DNA of 64,000 nucleotides from Legionella bononiensis. Its GTDB lineage: Bacteria; Pseudomonadota; Gammaproteobacteria; Legionellales; Legionellaceae. Of the stretch, positions 38,409 through 47,724 are shown piece by piece. The stretch is taken from assembly GCF_016786215.1 (NCBI RefSeq), contig NZ_JADOBG010000020.1, forward strand, positions 62,001-126,000, written 5' to 3'. The notes beneath the pieces were generated by a model. That model had not been told where the DNA came from and ran no database searches. It was given only the letters and a program-made list of their open reading frames with translations. The position numbers and the translations under genes were made by a program. Numbering within the stretch: the stretch's first letter is position 1; each line of letters opens with the position of its first letter.

Positions 38409-40412
38409 ATGATGGGCGGAATCCTTGGTTTTCATACAAAAAAGTCAGAATGGGATCTTTTACAAGATCAATTAAAACAACAACAACAAACTCTTGATGC
38501 ACAGAAAATAACTGTCTTTAATAATTTGAATTCAGGTATCCCATTGGCAGTAGTTGATGCTTTAAAGAATAGTCCCCTATTAGCACTCGTAAAAGATGAT
38601 ACATATAATTCAAGCGTATTAATGGCAGCTGTTTTTAACTTATCGAGACAAATTGATGTTAATAAACGTTTAGAGTACATAGACCTTATTAATTACATCA
38701 TTGATCATACTAAATTCGATATCAGAGCAAGTAATGATAATGGTAGTACAGTCCTTCATCAAATCTTTTGGTATGCCATAATAATACCAAATAACGACCC
38801 GGTCTTTAGAGAGCAACTGACTAAAATTGGAATAAAACTAATCAATCATGTATCCGGATCTAGTGAGTTTTTAGCCATTATGAGCCAACAAAATAATATT
38901 GGTGAAACTATATTAGATAACCTTGATATTGATCCTAGGAAAATTCCTGAGGTTTGGCAAAAAGAAAATATGAAGGCGGTTCAAGAAGTTGTATATCCAG
39001 AATTACAAAAACATGCAGTAAAAGACATCAAGAAGGCAGAAACTCAATATAATTTTTCCACCCAAACCTTTGAAGGTCATCTCGAAGAGATTCTGAAAGA
39101 TCCTATTATGCTTGATATAATTGAAAATCCGGTTCTTTTGACTACTTCTGGTCATAGTATGTCTAAAGAGTCTTGGGATAGTATAGTCAATTCAAAACCT
39201 GGAGCTAATACATATCAGAACCCTCTAACTAAAGCACCCACTCGAAAGGATCAAGTCTACCCTAATAAAAATCTAGCAGAAATTATCGATATCTATAATG
39301 CGAATAAGGACAAGGGTAGTGACATTTTATTTGCTGCCTTAGATAAGCACCTTGCTAAATACCAGGGTCTAGCAAAAGCGTTGGTCTATAACGATCTGAC
39401 CATTAGAGGTGTTATTGATGTAGTGTCTCAATACAAACTTCGTAAAGAGCATGGTTTAGCTCAGAAACAAGACGACGTTCAAGAGAAACAAAAGCAATTA
39501 GCCGAGCAACAAAAACAACAAAAAGAAATGCTTCAAAAGCAACAAGAAGAAGCCGAAAAACAAAAGCAATTAGCCGAACAACAAAAGCAACAAAAAGAAA
39601 TGGTTCAAAAGCAAAAAGAAGAAACCGAAAAACAAAAAAAATTAATAGAACAACAGAAGAAAGTGCCGCAACAAACTCAGATAAAAGAGATGGTACTTGC
39701 AGATCCTAAAGGCAATAATTTTATAACTAAAATTGAAGAGCACAATGGCGGTTATAAGATACATGGAAAAAATACTACAGGGGAATCACGTTATTTAATT
39801 ATTGATCACGAGGGCAAAGCCATAGGACATAAGGGTACTGAGTTAAGTCATGTTGAAGTGCAGATGTTTAAAAATGCGGAAGCAATTTTTAAACATTTTA
39901 ATGTGGTCATGAAGCAAGAGATCAAGAGCAAATTGGACTCTCAACTGAAAACTTATCTTGAAAATGAGAGTTATTTGGCATTTGTACAAATAAAATTAAA
40001 CAAAATTGATGCGATACATACCGAGCTAGGGAAGAAGATTGGTACAGTAAACCAACATCATTTTCCGGAAGCCAGTGATGCAGCGAAAGCTTTGTTAAAA
40101 GATATTGCTGATGCAAAAAAGAATTATGCAGATAAAGTCTTAGTCATTCCAGCGCCATCGAAAGAAAATCAAGAGCTGGCGGGCAGTGAGTTCTATAAGG
40201 CCTGTGAAGAAGCGATTAACAAAGCAAAACCTGTATTAGCGCGTGATCTCAATTGGGGTGATTATCTTGTAGACCTGCTAAAAGCAATTGCTAATACAGT
40301 TGTATGGGCAGCAACCTTAGGCAATGTTAATACGTTCTTCCCTTATAAAAAACCTGAATCAATGGACGTTGTTGAAAAAGCAGAACAAGATTTAAAACAC
40401 AATAAGATCTAA
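38409..40412 (+). CDS. U-box-like protein with coiled coil (candidate Dot/Icm effector)
   Basis: 667 residues from the ATG at 38409; the frame opens at 38355 and ATGs at 38394 and 38412 are also possible. A U-box-like domain lies near residues 220-300: HLEEILKDPIMLDIIENPV, then LTTSGHSMSKESW and YQNPLTK, with PNKNLAEIIDIYN at its end. This is the U-box pattern (DPI-D-PV-T-GH---I--W---PLT---L-PN--L). U-box proteins are E3 ubiquitin ligases and have no bacterial role of their own, which points to delivery into a host. A Gln/Lys/Glu-rich coiled coil built of 24-residue repeats follows (about 360-437). The C-terminus has one hydrophobic stretch (LVDLLKAIANTVVWAATLG) preceded by NWGDY, a pattern I associate with Legionella effectors. 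Confidence 0.72.
   Translation: MMGGILGFHTKKSEWDLLQDQLKQQQQTLDAQKITVFNNLNSGIPLAVVDALKNSPLLALVKDDTYNSSVLMAAVFNLSRQIDVNKRLEYIDLINYIIDHTKFDIRASNDNGSTVLHQIFWYAIIIPNNDPVFREQLTKIGIKLINHVSGSSEFLAIMSQQNNIGETILDNLDIDPRKIPEVWQKENMKAVQEVVYPELQKHAVKDIKKAETQYNFSTQTFEGHLEEILKDPIMLDIIENPVLLTTSGHSMSKESWDSIVNSKPGANTYQNPLTKAPTRKDQVYPNKNLAEIIDIYNANKDKGSDILFAALDKHLAKYQGLAKALVYNDLTIRGVIDVVSQYKLRKEHGLAQKQDDVQEKQKQLAEQQKQQKEMLQKQQEEAEKQKQLAEQQKQQKEMVQKQKEETEKQKKLIEQQKKVPQQTQIKEMVLADPKGNNFITKIEEHNGGYKIHGKNTTGESRYLIIDHEGKAIGHKGTELSHVEVQMFKNAEAIFKHFNVVMKQEIKSKLDSQLKTYLENESYLAFVQIKLNKIDAIHTELGKKIGTVNQHHFPEASDAAKALLKDIADAKKNYADKVLVIPAPSKENQELAGSEFYKACEEAINKAKPVLARDLNWGDYLVDLLKAIANTVVWAATLGNVNTFFPYKKPESMDVVEKAEQDLKHNKI
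39489..39662 (+). repeat. In-frame 72-bp tandem repeat (coiled-coil region)
   Basis: Two full 72-base units (39489-39560, 39561-39632) and a partial third (39633-39662) encode QKQLAEQQKQQKEM-type 24-residue heptad repeats. The units differ at few bases, so copy number may vary between strains. Confidence 0.9.
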
Positions 40413-40426
40413 GGTTTTTGAATCAA

Positions 40427-40453
40427 AACTATCCCAACTCAGTTGGGATAGTT
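40427..40453. terminator. Bidirectional hairpin between convergent genes
   Basis: AACTATCCCAACT / AGTTGGGATAGTT, 13-bp perfect arms around a central C, so a stem of about 11 bp with a 3-5-base loop. It separates the U-box gene from the convergent methyltransferase gene and can serve both. Confidence 0.75.
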
Positions 40454-40460
40454 ATCATAG

Positions 40461-41255
40461 TTATAAATCTTTTAGTAGCAACCAATACTGAGCATTTAAG
40501 ATTTCTAAACCTAAATGAGGATCATTATAATTTTTATGCAAATTTAGTATGGTTTGCACCAAAGGTTTAGAGATCATCTGATTTTTATACGTCTTTGCTA
40601 ATCCTTGTAAGAGTTCCCATCCCCATCGATTTAGTTCAGATAACCCCTTAGACTCCATCATATAGCTGGGGTATTGGCTTAATATCATTATTTTGGGTTT
40701 TAAGCGAGATACACTGGTTTGCCAAGTATTAAATACATGGGCCTTAGAGATAGTGAGTTGTTCTATACTATTATTGAGTTTTTTCCAGGCATTTATCGTA
40801 GTATCAAAAGTGGCTGTAGACATGTCAGAGGCCCAATCAAATAATTCATCAAGTTCATCTGAAGTAAGAGGTGCTGACAACAACATATCATCTAAAGGGT
40901 GATTCGCTAATATAAAATCTGGTTTAGAGGGTAATTTGTGTAAGGCCTGTTCCAATAAATCATTTATAAAAATAATAGTTGCTTGAGGTAACCATTTTTT
41001 ATAGGAGTCTTTAAGTACTTCAATAACCTTTGTATGGGGCTCAACGACGTAAAGCGTTCCTGAAAAAGGGACCTTTGCTAAAGCTTGGGCGATTTTACTG
41101 GAAGAACCAGGAGCAACTTCAATAACGGTGTCATTTTCTTTAATGTTGCAAAAATGCACCAGGTTGTACCATAAGTGACCCATATAAACATCCCAACCTT
41201 GGTAGCTATTTATAAGTTCCTGAGGAAGAGATTCACCTGAATTTAGACCAAACAT
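40461..41255 (-). CDS. SAM-dependent methyltransferase-like protein
   Basis: 264 residues. A Rossmann-type SAM-binding pattern is visible: motif I VIEVAPGSSSKIAQAL (the acidic-x-x-x-Gly form), motif II LYVVEPHTKVIEVL, then IIFINDLLEQAL and motif IV DFILANHPLDDML. The N-terminal helix region (YQGWDVYMGHLWYNLVHF) precedes it. The C-terminal half is helical and not recognised. The substrate is unknown. It begins 41 bases after the double-oxygenase gene on the same strand, so the two probably form an operon. Confidence is moderate because motif I is unusual (APGSSS instead of GxGxG). Confidence 0.6.
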   Translation of the reverse strand: MFGLNSGESLPQELINSYQGWDVYMGHLWYNLVHFCNIKENDTVIEVAPGSSSKIAQALAKVPFSGTLYVVEPHTKVIEVLKDSYKKWLPQATIIFINDLLEQALHKLPSKPDFILANHPLDDMLLSAPLTSDELDELFDWASDMSTATFDTTINAWKKLNNSIEQLTISKAHVFNTWQTSVSRLKPKIMILSQYPSYMMESKGLSELNRWGWELLQGLAKTYKNQMISKPLVQTILNLHKNYNDPHLGLEILNAQYWLLLKDL

Positions 41256-41296
41256 TGTTATTTACCTGTTATTAGGAGGTTGTCATTACTCGCTTG

Positions 41297-43423
41297 TTAC
41301 ACATCATCAGTCCAAAATATCCCAGCCATGGAAACAGAGATTTGTCGTTTCCCTTTATAGGATTCACGTGCATGTCCAAATTGGATATTATTCACTAACA
41401 GTAGATCACCTGACTGCTGAGTTCTACCTTGGCGAGAATCCCAAAATGCACGTAATAAAATATTTTTTTCATTTACAGTTAATTCTTCACCATTCCCTAA
41501 GGGATAGGTTCTGTAACCATTCCTTGCTTTAGGTAAGTCAAAGGCAATACGTGGAAATAATAGATAAGATTCTCCGTCTTGTTCATTCTTTTTGAAAGCA
41601 GGAATTTTGATGCTTGTCATAAGAGTGTAAGAGGGCTTACCATCAATACCCAAGATTTCTTCTTTCTGCCAAGCACAATTATCGAATTGGTACGTTGACT
41701 CCTTACAGCGTTTCATTGCTTCTTCACGAGAGCTAGTTCCAAATCTATCTTGCCAAGAGCGAAAGTAATTTTCCTTTTTATTTGGATGATTCTCATCTAA
41801 AAAACCAGTGTTGATTAGTAAACCATGTTGCTTCAATTTAGATAGCAACTCGAGTCCATCTTCACCCGACTGTGCAATTAACTGTTCTACTTGTTTCGCT
41901 GAATGTACAAAGGTACGCCCACCTTGACAGGCAGGTGTAGGGTGTACAGAGTAAAAGAGTAAGTTCTCTGGCATAAATCTCTGATATAAAATTTCATTAT
42001 GAGGAAGAAGAAATAATTCTGGTGGATATTGATCAGTCTCTCTCATGTGTTTTGATAAATAGTGCAATTGAGTGCGACCGGAATATTGTCCTCCCCATTT
42101 AAATTGTTGTTCTGGTCCAAAACCAAGAGCATTAATTAGTTCATCTGGTATATCGCCACCATGCTGCGGCTTTAATCCTGTATTAATGAGATGTAAGGCA
42201 CCCCAGAGATTAAATTCTTTTTGAATGAGGGCAAGATTGCGATCATTTAATTTACCTTTGGCGTCAAAAATACGCATACTAAATTGCTCGACCCATTGTT
42301 TCTTATTGCTGGGCATTGTGTAATAAACATCCTCAATATTAGCTATATTCTTTGCCTGAGGATATTCGGCAGCATTGCAGCCGTTTATAGCTTCATTTGT
42401 ACTGTGTTTAGAATAAGATATAGATGCATCTTGTTCAATTCGGCACGATCTGGCCATTCCAAGCAGTATTTCTCTATCACCCGTGAAACTTTCCCTTGAA
42501 TGACCATATCGCAGATTATCCATGAGTATGATGTCACCAAGTTGCCAATCTCGTCCCTCCCTTGTTTCAAGATAAGCTTGTTTTAATAAATTCTTTTCAT
42601 CAGTGGTTAATTCTTCTCCATTACCTAATGGGAAACGGCGGAACCCATTGCGTATAGAGGGGGTATCAGCAGCAATACGTGGAAAGCGTAAAAATTGTTC
42701 CTGAGTTATTGGGTCTTTTAGAAAGGCGGGTAAAGTGATTCTGGTCATTAGAGTATAAGTTTCAGTCCCATCAGGTCCTGGCTCTTCTTCTTTCTGCCAC
42801 CAACAGTGATCATATTGATCAGTTAAGCTTTGGCATTGTCTGAAAGCTTCTTCTCTAGAGCTAGTACCAAATCGTTCTTGCCATGATTGAAAATAATTGT
42901 TGTTCTTTTCTGGATGATGAGCATCCAAATAACCTGTTTCAATCATGAGACCATGTAGTTCCATTTTTTTTAATAAGTTAGTCCCAATGGCTCCGCTATT
43001 TCTCAGGTAAGCTTCTAATTTCAAGGATGAATGAAGAAAGGTTCGCCCACCACAATCGGGTTTAGGTGGTTTAGAACAGAAAAAAAGTATGTCTTTTGGA
43101 AAAACTCGTTGATATTGAATTTCATTATTGGGTAGTAAATAGCGGTCAGGGGGATAATAGTCCATTCGTCTTAAACCTGGCGCGCACCATTGTTCCTGCC
43201 ATTTTTTTGAAGTGCGACCACCTTCATTAAATTGATTTTGAAGATCAAAACCAAGTTCAGGGAGTAAAGGGATAAGTTCTTCTTTTGTGGTCAATCCAGT
43301 ATTGGTCAGATATATATACCCGAATTTTAGAACATGTTGTTTTATTTCGAGGAGGCTCTTTGTTGTTAACGAATTTTTCGCATCAAATATACGAATGCTC
43401 ATTTCTTCATGTAATTTATTCAT
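41297..43423 (-). CDS. Tandem two-domain Fe(II)/2-oxoglutarate oxygenase (TauD/SyrP-like)
   Basis: 708 residues made of two homologous halves (about 5-340 and 375-708), each a TauD/TfdA/SyrP-like oxygenase with a PxRYLLP/PELFLLP start, an iron-site segment, GGRTFLHS/GGRTFVHS and a C-terminal GD-x4-NN/DN-x3-GHxRES carrying the distal His. In the second half the iron ligands are intact (His475-Asn-Glu477 in LPHNEILYQ). In the first half the His is replaced by Asn (LPNNEIQYQ, Asn99-Asn-Glu101), so it may not bind iron normally. SyrP-like enzymes hydroxylate amino acids on carrier proteins. An upstream open frame of 25 codons is less likely coding. Transcribed with the methyltransferase. Confidence 0.8.
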   Translation of the reverse strand: MNKLHEEMSIRIFDAKNSLTTKSLLEIKQHVLKFGYIYLTNTGLTTKEELIPLLPELGFDLQNQFNEGGRTSKKWQEQWCAPGLRRMDYYPPDRYLLPNNEIQYQRVFPKDILFFCSKPPKPDCGGRTFLHSSLKLEAYLRNSGAIGTNLLKKMELHGLMIETGYLDAHHPEKNNNYFQSWQERFGTSSREEAFRQCQSLTDQYDHCWWQKEEEPGPDGTETYTLMTRITLPAFLKDPITQEQFLRFPRIAADTPSIRNGFRRFPLGNGEELTTDEKNLLKQAYLETREGRDWQLGDIILMDNLRYGHSRESFTGDREILLGMARSCRIEQDASISYSKHSTNEAINGCNAAEYPQAKNIANIEDVYYTMPSNKKQWVEQFSMRIFDAKGKLNDRNLALIQKEFNLWGALHLINTGLKPQHGGDIPDELINALGFGPEQQFKWGGQYSGRTQLHYLSKHMRETDQYPPELFLLPHNEILYQRFMPENLLFYSVHPTPACQGGRTFVHSAKQVEQLIAQSGEDGLELLSKLKQHGLLINTGFLDENHPNKKENYFRSWQDRFGTSSREEAMKRCKESTYQFDNCAWQKEEILGIDGKPSYTLMTSIKIPAFKKNEQDGESYLLFPRIAFDLPKARNGYRTYPLGNGEELTVNEKNILLRAFWDSRQGRTQQSGDLLLVNNIQFGHARESYKGKRQISVSMAGIFWTDDV

Positions 43424-43799
43424 AGTAAAACCAATAATTAACTTTTTTTTCTTTATTTCCAGAGAGCAAGTCCTGGGATATAGATCTATAACTACCAAAG
43501 GAGCCGAGTATGGTTTAAATATAATTTATCTTGAATAAACAATTATACCATAAACTTATCTTTTTTTTCACAAATGATTCTAATGGTTCAGTTTTTAACT
43601 AAATTCTCCATAGGGGAATTGACTGATATTTTTTTATAAGAGGTTATCCGTAAAATACCAATGTTCCTTATGAGCCCTGGGCTGAGATATTGGTCTCTTA
43701 ATAATAGCAAAGTTGGCATTAAAATCTTATCGAAGTAATCTAATCAACAAGCAGTTGCTACTTATTAAACACTTTTTACCCTCTGAACCCCTATGTTAG
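43424..43799. other. Intergenic region left of the distal duplication
   Basis: AT-rich, no gene seen. It holds the promoter of the double-oxygenase operon at its left end and the left breakpoint of the duplicated rpoH stub at about 43800 at its right. Confidence 0.4.
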
Positions 43800-44019
43800 A
43801 GCGTGAGTAGAGATGGAACAGCTTGATGAACGCATTCAGGATACTCTACAGCAACGCTGGTTAGCGGAAGAAAAATTAACGTTACATGATTTAGCGGACA
43901 AATATGGTGTATCCGCAGAACGTGTCAGACAGCTTGAAATAAATACCATGATGAAAATCCGTCAATATGATGGCCATATTATTGGGCTTCATGACGAGCA
44001 TATAAAAATTGCAAATTAA
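43800..44019 (+). pseudogene. Truncated copy of the rpoH 3' end
   Basis: From an ATG at 43813 it reads [20 protein letters not shown] and then the whole region-4 helix-turn-helix ([19 protein letters not shown]), matching the last 55 codons of rpoH. The first 230 codons are missing. The C-terminal end has diverged: the last residues are replaced by a 16-residue tail before TAA. As it retains only sigma region 4.2 and has no ribosome-binding site, it is most likely a fragment; a small DNA-binding protein is a remote option. Confidence 0.85.
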
Positions 44020-44041
44020 GATTTATCAATATGTAATTTTT

Positions 44042-44905
44042 TTAATTTATAAAGTCACAAACCAGTTGTTCAACGCGTTCATCCATTAATACACTTACAT
44101 GATCTGCATCAGGTAATATGGCTAGGTTGGCATTTTTATATTCCCTGCAAAAAATTATCGATTCTTTTGGTTTTACAGTTACGTCATTCTTTCCGTGAAT
44201 ACATAAAAAGGGAGTATCAAGGGGTTGCGAAGTAAAATATTTTAAACGAATCAATTTTGGATCAATTTCTGCCTGATCCCGGATTAACTGGCGCAGTTGT
44301 AAATAACCTTGCCCACTGAGTTTAAAGCGCCTTGCAAGAGTGTTGATCGGACTGCGCATTTGAGTTGGCGAAGCAATTAACACAACGCGATCCGGCCTGG
44401 AATTCAACTGCCATTCAGGGAGCTGTCCAGCTAGATTTAAAGTGCTTAATAACATGGATCCACCAAAAGAATGTCCTATTACTCCATGAAACGGTCCATG
44501 TTGATTGATGGTTTCTTTTAAAATTGAAACCGCATCAGTCCAGGGCAGTTGTAACCCGCGAGCCTCCCCATGTGCTGGGAAATCAAGAGCGTAGACATCA
44601 TAACCTTGCCGGTGCAGATATCTGATCAATCGGACCATATAAGCAGCGCGTGACATCCAACCATGGGCAATCAAAATTTTCTTGCCATTGAGGTTTTTTG
44701 TCGGTGTAAATCGATGGATTACATGATGACGAGGAATTTCTTTATGAATGACATCGCTCCGTTTATTCTCTACATATTCACAGGCCATATTAGCAAAATC
44801 CCGGTATTTTTTTTCAATCGGAAACGGGATTGGGGTGATAAATAATTGGTAACAGAGTTGCGCATGAATTAAATCCCGGATGTATGTGAGTGAATTGGTC
44901 ATCAT
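44042..44905 (-). CDS. Alpha/beta hydrolase (intact paralogue)
   Basis: 287 residues from the ATG pair at 44900-44905, preceded by GAGGG; an upstream open frame of 30 codons reads poorly. It has the oxyanion region KILIAHGWMSRAAYM, ALDFPAHGEARG, the nucleophile elbow VIGHSFGGSMLL, the acid in CIHGKNDVTVKP and the His in LPDADHVSVLMDE: a complete Ser-Asp-His triad. Likely a cytoplasmic carboxylesterase or lipase-like hydrolase. It faces the rpoH stub convergently, as the broken copy faces real rpoH, and is presumably the functional replacement. Confidence 0.9.
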   Translation of the reverse strand: MMTNSLTYIRDLIHAQLCYQLFITPIPFPIEKKYRDFANMACEYVENKRSDVIHKEIPRHHVIHRFTPTKNLNGKKILIAHGWMSRAAYMVRLIRYLHRQGYDVYALDFPAHGEARGLQLPWTDAVSILKETINQHGPFHGVIGHSFGGSMLLSTLNLAGQLPEWQLNSRPDRVVLIASPTQMRSPINTLARRFKLSGQGYLQLRQLIRDQAEIDPKLIRLKYFTSQPLDTPFLCIHGKNDVTVKPKESIIFCREYKNANLAILPDADHVSVLMDERVEQLVCDFIN

Positions 44906-45335
44906 GATGATATTTCCCTCAGGTTTTACTTTAAGTTTAGACCAAAACTGAAAGAGATCGGATATTTTCGCACAATTACGGCAACTGCGTCTCATGATTC
45001 ATTGGTGTCCCATTGATAGATTGAAGATTGTAAAATGATGGGTTTTCGAATTAGATGAAAGGGAAAGGCAATTCTTCTATTTGGGTTCTAAATCGGCTCG
45101 AAAAATCTATCTAATATTCATAGTTGTTTTTGAACCGAAGAATTAGGTTTATGAACTTACTTATTAGTTTAAATTGAGAATGAGCTAGCGACGTTACTGC
45201 AATTACGCAAGAATGATTGGATTAAAGATTCCTCCAGTGGAATCAAGGTTTAAAAGGTTACAATGGTACTTAATTCAGTTAAAGTAAAAAAGTAGTCTAT
45301 TCACATCTCACTCATAAATGGATTTAGGAGCGTAT

Positions 45336-47231
45336 ATGTATTCTGAACTAATAAAAGCAACACACAATATATCTTTAGACCATACAGTCCTTAGGGCAAG
45401 TGAACCACCCAAAGCAGTCGAACAACCTGATAGTGATTTACTTTATGAAGCCATTCGTGAGGGAGATCTGGAGCGAACGAAACAACTGATGGAAGAGGGA
45501 CTGGTTCTGCATAGTGATGAATATACGCCCTTAATGTTGGCATGTTTTTATGGCCATTTAGAACTGGCTAAATTGTTTTATAAAAATAATTCCATAAATG
45601 AGCGGGATGTATGCGGTAACACAGCATTAATTCATGCAGCATGGAATGGCCATACAGATGTTGTTCAATGGCTAATTAGTGTAGGAGCGGATATAAATGC
45701 AGTGAACATCAGTGCAGACTCAGCTTTGTTAGTGGCGTTGCGATTTGAACATCCTGAAACGGCAAGATACCTGCTTACTCAGAACAATATTCAAAAAGAT
45801 GTACCTAATTCCTTAAGTTATGAACCATTGGTCATAGCTCTTGTTCATGGATACCTCGATATTGTCGAAAGCTTATATAACAATCATGTCGATTTAAATA
45901 AGCAGTACACTGAAAATAATACTCTATTGCATATGTGCGCAATGATTAATAACCTATCTTCAATGCGCTGGTTGCTTGATCATGGAGCCAATCCCTGGGT
46001 GAGTAATGGAAATCATATGACCCCTGCGCGAATTGCTGCATCTCGGGGATACACAGAGATGGTGAGTTCTTTGATTGCAAAAATGAAAAATCATCATCAA
46101 TTTTCAGAGGAATTGGATTACATACTGCTAGGGGCTGCCTGCCAAGGCTATGGAGAAATCATTGATTTAGTACTAGTTCATAAACATCATTTCCCAAATA
46201 TAATGATGCAAGTAGCGTTACTTCACTCTACTGTAACCAATAATTGGAATATGGTTGCCAAGCTGTTAGAGATCAACCCTGAGAAAGCTTTAAAACGAAT
46301 CAATAAACATTATGATTATGGTGATTTTGAGTACAATTACGGCAATACTTTATTGCATTCAGCCGCAGTGAACGGGCACTTGCTGATGGTGCAAAACCTG
46401 ATTGCTCATGGTGCTAAATTAAAAGCCAGGAATGACAATAACGATACGGTTTTGCATTGTGCTGTACGAAGCGGAAACATCGATTTGGTTCGATGGTTGT
46501 GTAACCAATATATGCCCGTTAACCAGCAAAATGAACAGGGAAATACTCCACTTCACTTGGCAGTTAAAATGAAAAACTTGCCTATGGTACGTTGTTTATT
46601 GCTTCATGGAGCCAGCTATAAAATAGAAAACAAACAAAAAAACAGTGCTGAGTTTTTAGCGAAAGGAAATCCTGAGTTAGAGCAATTATTTCTAGAAATG
46701 AGAGTTAAAGATCTGAAACATTTTGGTATAAACGATCTTCATCTTGCTGCCGCAACTCATGAAGAAAAAGCGTTATTACAGCTTTTGCCTCTGTACCATG
46801 ATTTTAGTCTGAAATCGGACGATGGACTCACTCCGATTCAGATCGCTGCGCATATGGGAAACTCTGGCACATTGGCTATCATGTTGTTATGGGAAGCAAA
46901 AGGAGATAAAAAAGATGCTAAAAATTTAGCTAAAGAACTTAAAGAACACTATGAAGCTAAATCATCCGCGTACTTAGGTATAACTAATGCGGTTAAGTCA
47001 ATCGATAGCTTTCCAGCTAATCGCCTGGACGCATTAATCAAGTTGTACAATTCCTGCCAAAATCCGAATGTTGATAATAAGCCAGTGCATGATGAAAGAA
47101 GAGTTCAAAATTCATCACCACGCTGGAGGGGGTTTTTCTGCATTGATAATCGATCCTCCAGTTCAGTTACAGAGGAAATTGAGGAAGATTCTGAGAATGA
47201 AATTAAATCTGTTGCAAGTCAGAATCATTAA
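45336..47231 (+). CDS. Ankyrin-repeat protein (candidate Dot/Icm effector)
   Basis: 631 residues from the ATG at 45336, chosen because AGGAG lies six bases before it; the longer frame from 45318 would place this site inside the gene. At least eight ankyrin repeats are visible across residues 25-540, for example TPLMLACFYGHLELAKLF, TALIHAAWNGHTDVVQWL, TLLHSAAVNGHLLMVQNL and TPLHLAVKMKNLPMVRCLL. The C-terminus after the repeats is Ser- and Glu-rich (SSVTEEIEEDSENEIKS), which resembles the E-block translocation signal of Dot/Icm substrates. Ankyrin proteins bind host proteins; no enzymatic domain is seen. It lies just outside the distal duplication. Confidence 0.85.
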   Translation: MYSELIKATHNISLDHTVLRASEPPKAVEQPDSDLLYEAIREGDLERTKQLMEEGLVLHSDEYTPLMLACFYGHLELAKLFYKNNSINERDVCGNTALIHAAWNGHTDVVQWLISVGADINAVNISADSALLVALRFEHPETARYLLTQNNIQKDVPNSLSYEPLVIALVHGYLDIVESLYNNHVDLNKQYTENNTLLHMCAMINNLSSMRWLLDHGANPWVSNGNHMTPARIAASRGYTEMVSSLIAKMKNHHQFSEELDYILLGAACQGYGEIIDLVLVHKHHFPNIMMQVALLHSTVTNNWNMVAKLLEINPEKALKRINKHYDYGDFEYNYGNTLLHSAAVNGHLLMVQNLIAHGAKLKARNDNNDTVLHCAVRSGNIDLVRWLCNQYMPVNQQNEQGNTPLHLAVKMKNLPMVRCLLLHGASYKIENKQKNSAEFLAKGNPELEQLFLEMRVKDLKHFGINDLHLAAATHEEKALLQLLPLYHDFSLKSDDGLTPIQIAAHMGNSGTLAIMLLWEAKGDKKDAKNLAKELKEHYEAKSSAYLGITNAVKSIDSFPANRLDALIKLYNSCQNPNVDNKPVHDERRVQNSSPRWRGFFCIDNRSSSSVTEEIEEDSENEIKSVASQNH

Positions 47232-47724
47232 ATAAAATACGCCTATTGGGGGTTGTAACATGCTGGATGCAGTTCCAGATAATAAAAATTGAATTGATGC
47301 TATGTGATCAGTTCTTTAAAAAATGAAGACGGTGTTATTCCTCCAATAATTAATTAGTACAAGAGTCCTCATATGAATTTAATAACTATCTTAAGTTCAT
47401 ATGAGGACTCTTGTTATCAGTGGTTAGTCGATCCAGGACTACTCTTTTGATTTTGTCAACAAAGCATCATGTTGTCCTGTTCGTTATCAGGGATTTGATA
47501 TCGGAGCTTAGAGCGTCAATACAGGTATTATAATCAATATCAACGAGTCTCTATGCCTTCCTTTCAACGATGGCTGATTCATCATCGGAGGCAATCAGCA
47601 AGTACATTCAGGGTCCTAATTGACATGATGAAGTTTGATGCTTCAATTCAGAAGCTTGTTTTATTGACAGAAAATAAATAAAATGATTAGAATGGCCCTA
47701 TTTTAAACTAAACAAGGGCTTATA
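47232..47724. other. Intergenic region with a long hairpin
   Basis: Contains the 18-bp-armed inverted repeat at 47360-47413. A 42-codon open frame (47553-47681, MPSFQRWLIHHRRQ...) has reasonable composition but no clear ribosome-binding site and is not called. Confidence 0.5.
47360..47413. repeat. Inverted repeat with perfect 18-bp arms
   Basis: CAAGAGTCCTCATATGAA at 47360-47377 and its exact reverse complement at 47396-47413, with an 18-base spacer that itself continues the stem (TTTAA / TTAAG with one mismatch). It could be a terminator for the ankyrin gene (129 bases after its stop), a small-RNA structure or the footprint of a mobile element. Confidence 0.85.

Larger units (their letters stand above)
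43800..45055. repeat. Distal copy of the duplicated segment (rpoH stub + intact hydrolase)
   Basis: Counterpart of 29150-30365, same orientation, so the two are direct repeats about 14.6 kb apart. The match ends on the right near GATTGTAAAATGATGG (about 45025-45040). The distal copy keeps an intact hydrolase but only the tail of rpoH. Confidence 0.85.

Noticed and set aside
43813-44019. Possible mini sigma-like DNA-binding protein
   Set aside because: It is colinear with the rpoH 3' end in a duplicated segment and lacks expression signals; a fragment is simpler.
47553-47681. 42-codon open frame in the gap after the ankyrin gene
   Set aside because: Reasonable composition, but no ribosome-binding site or neighbouring support; too short to call.
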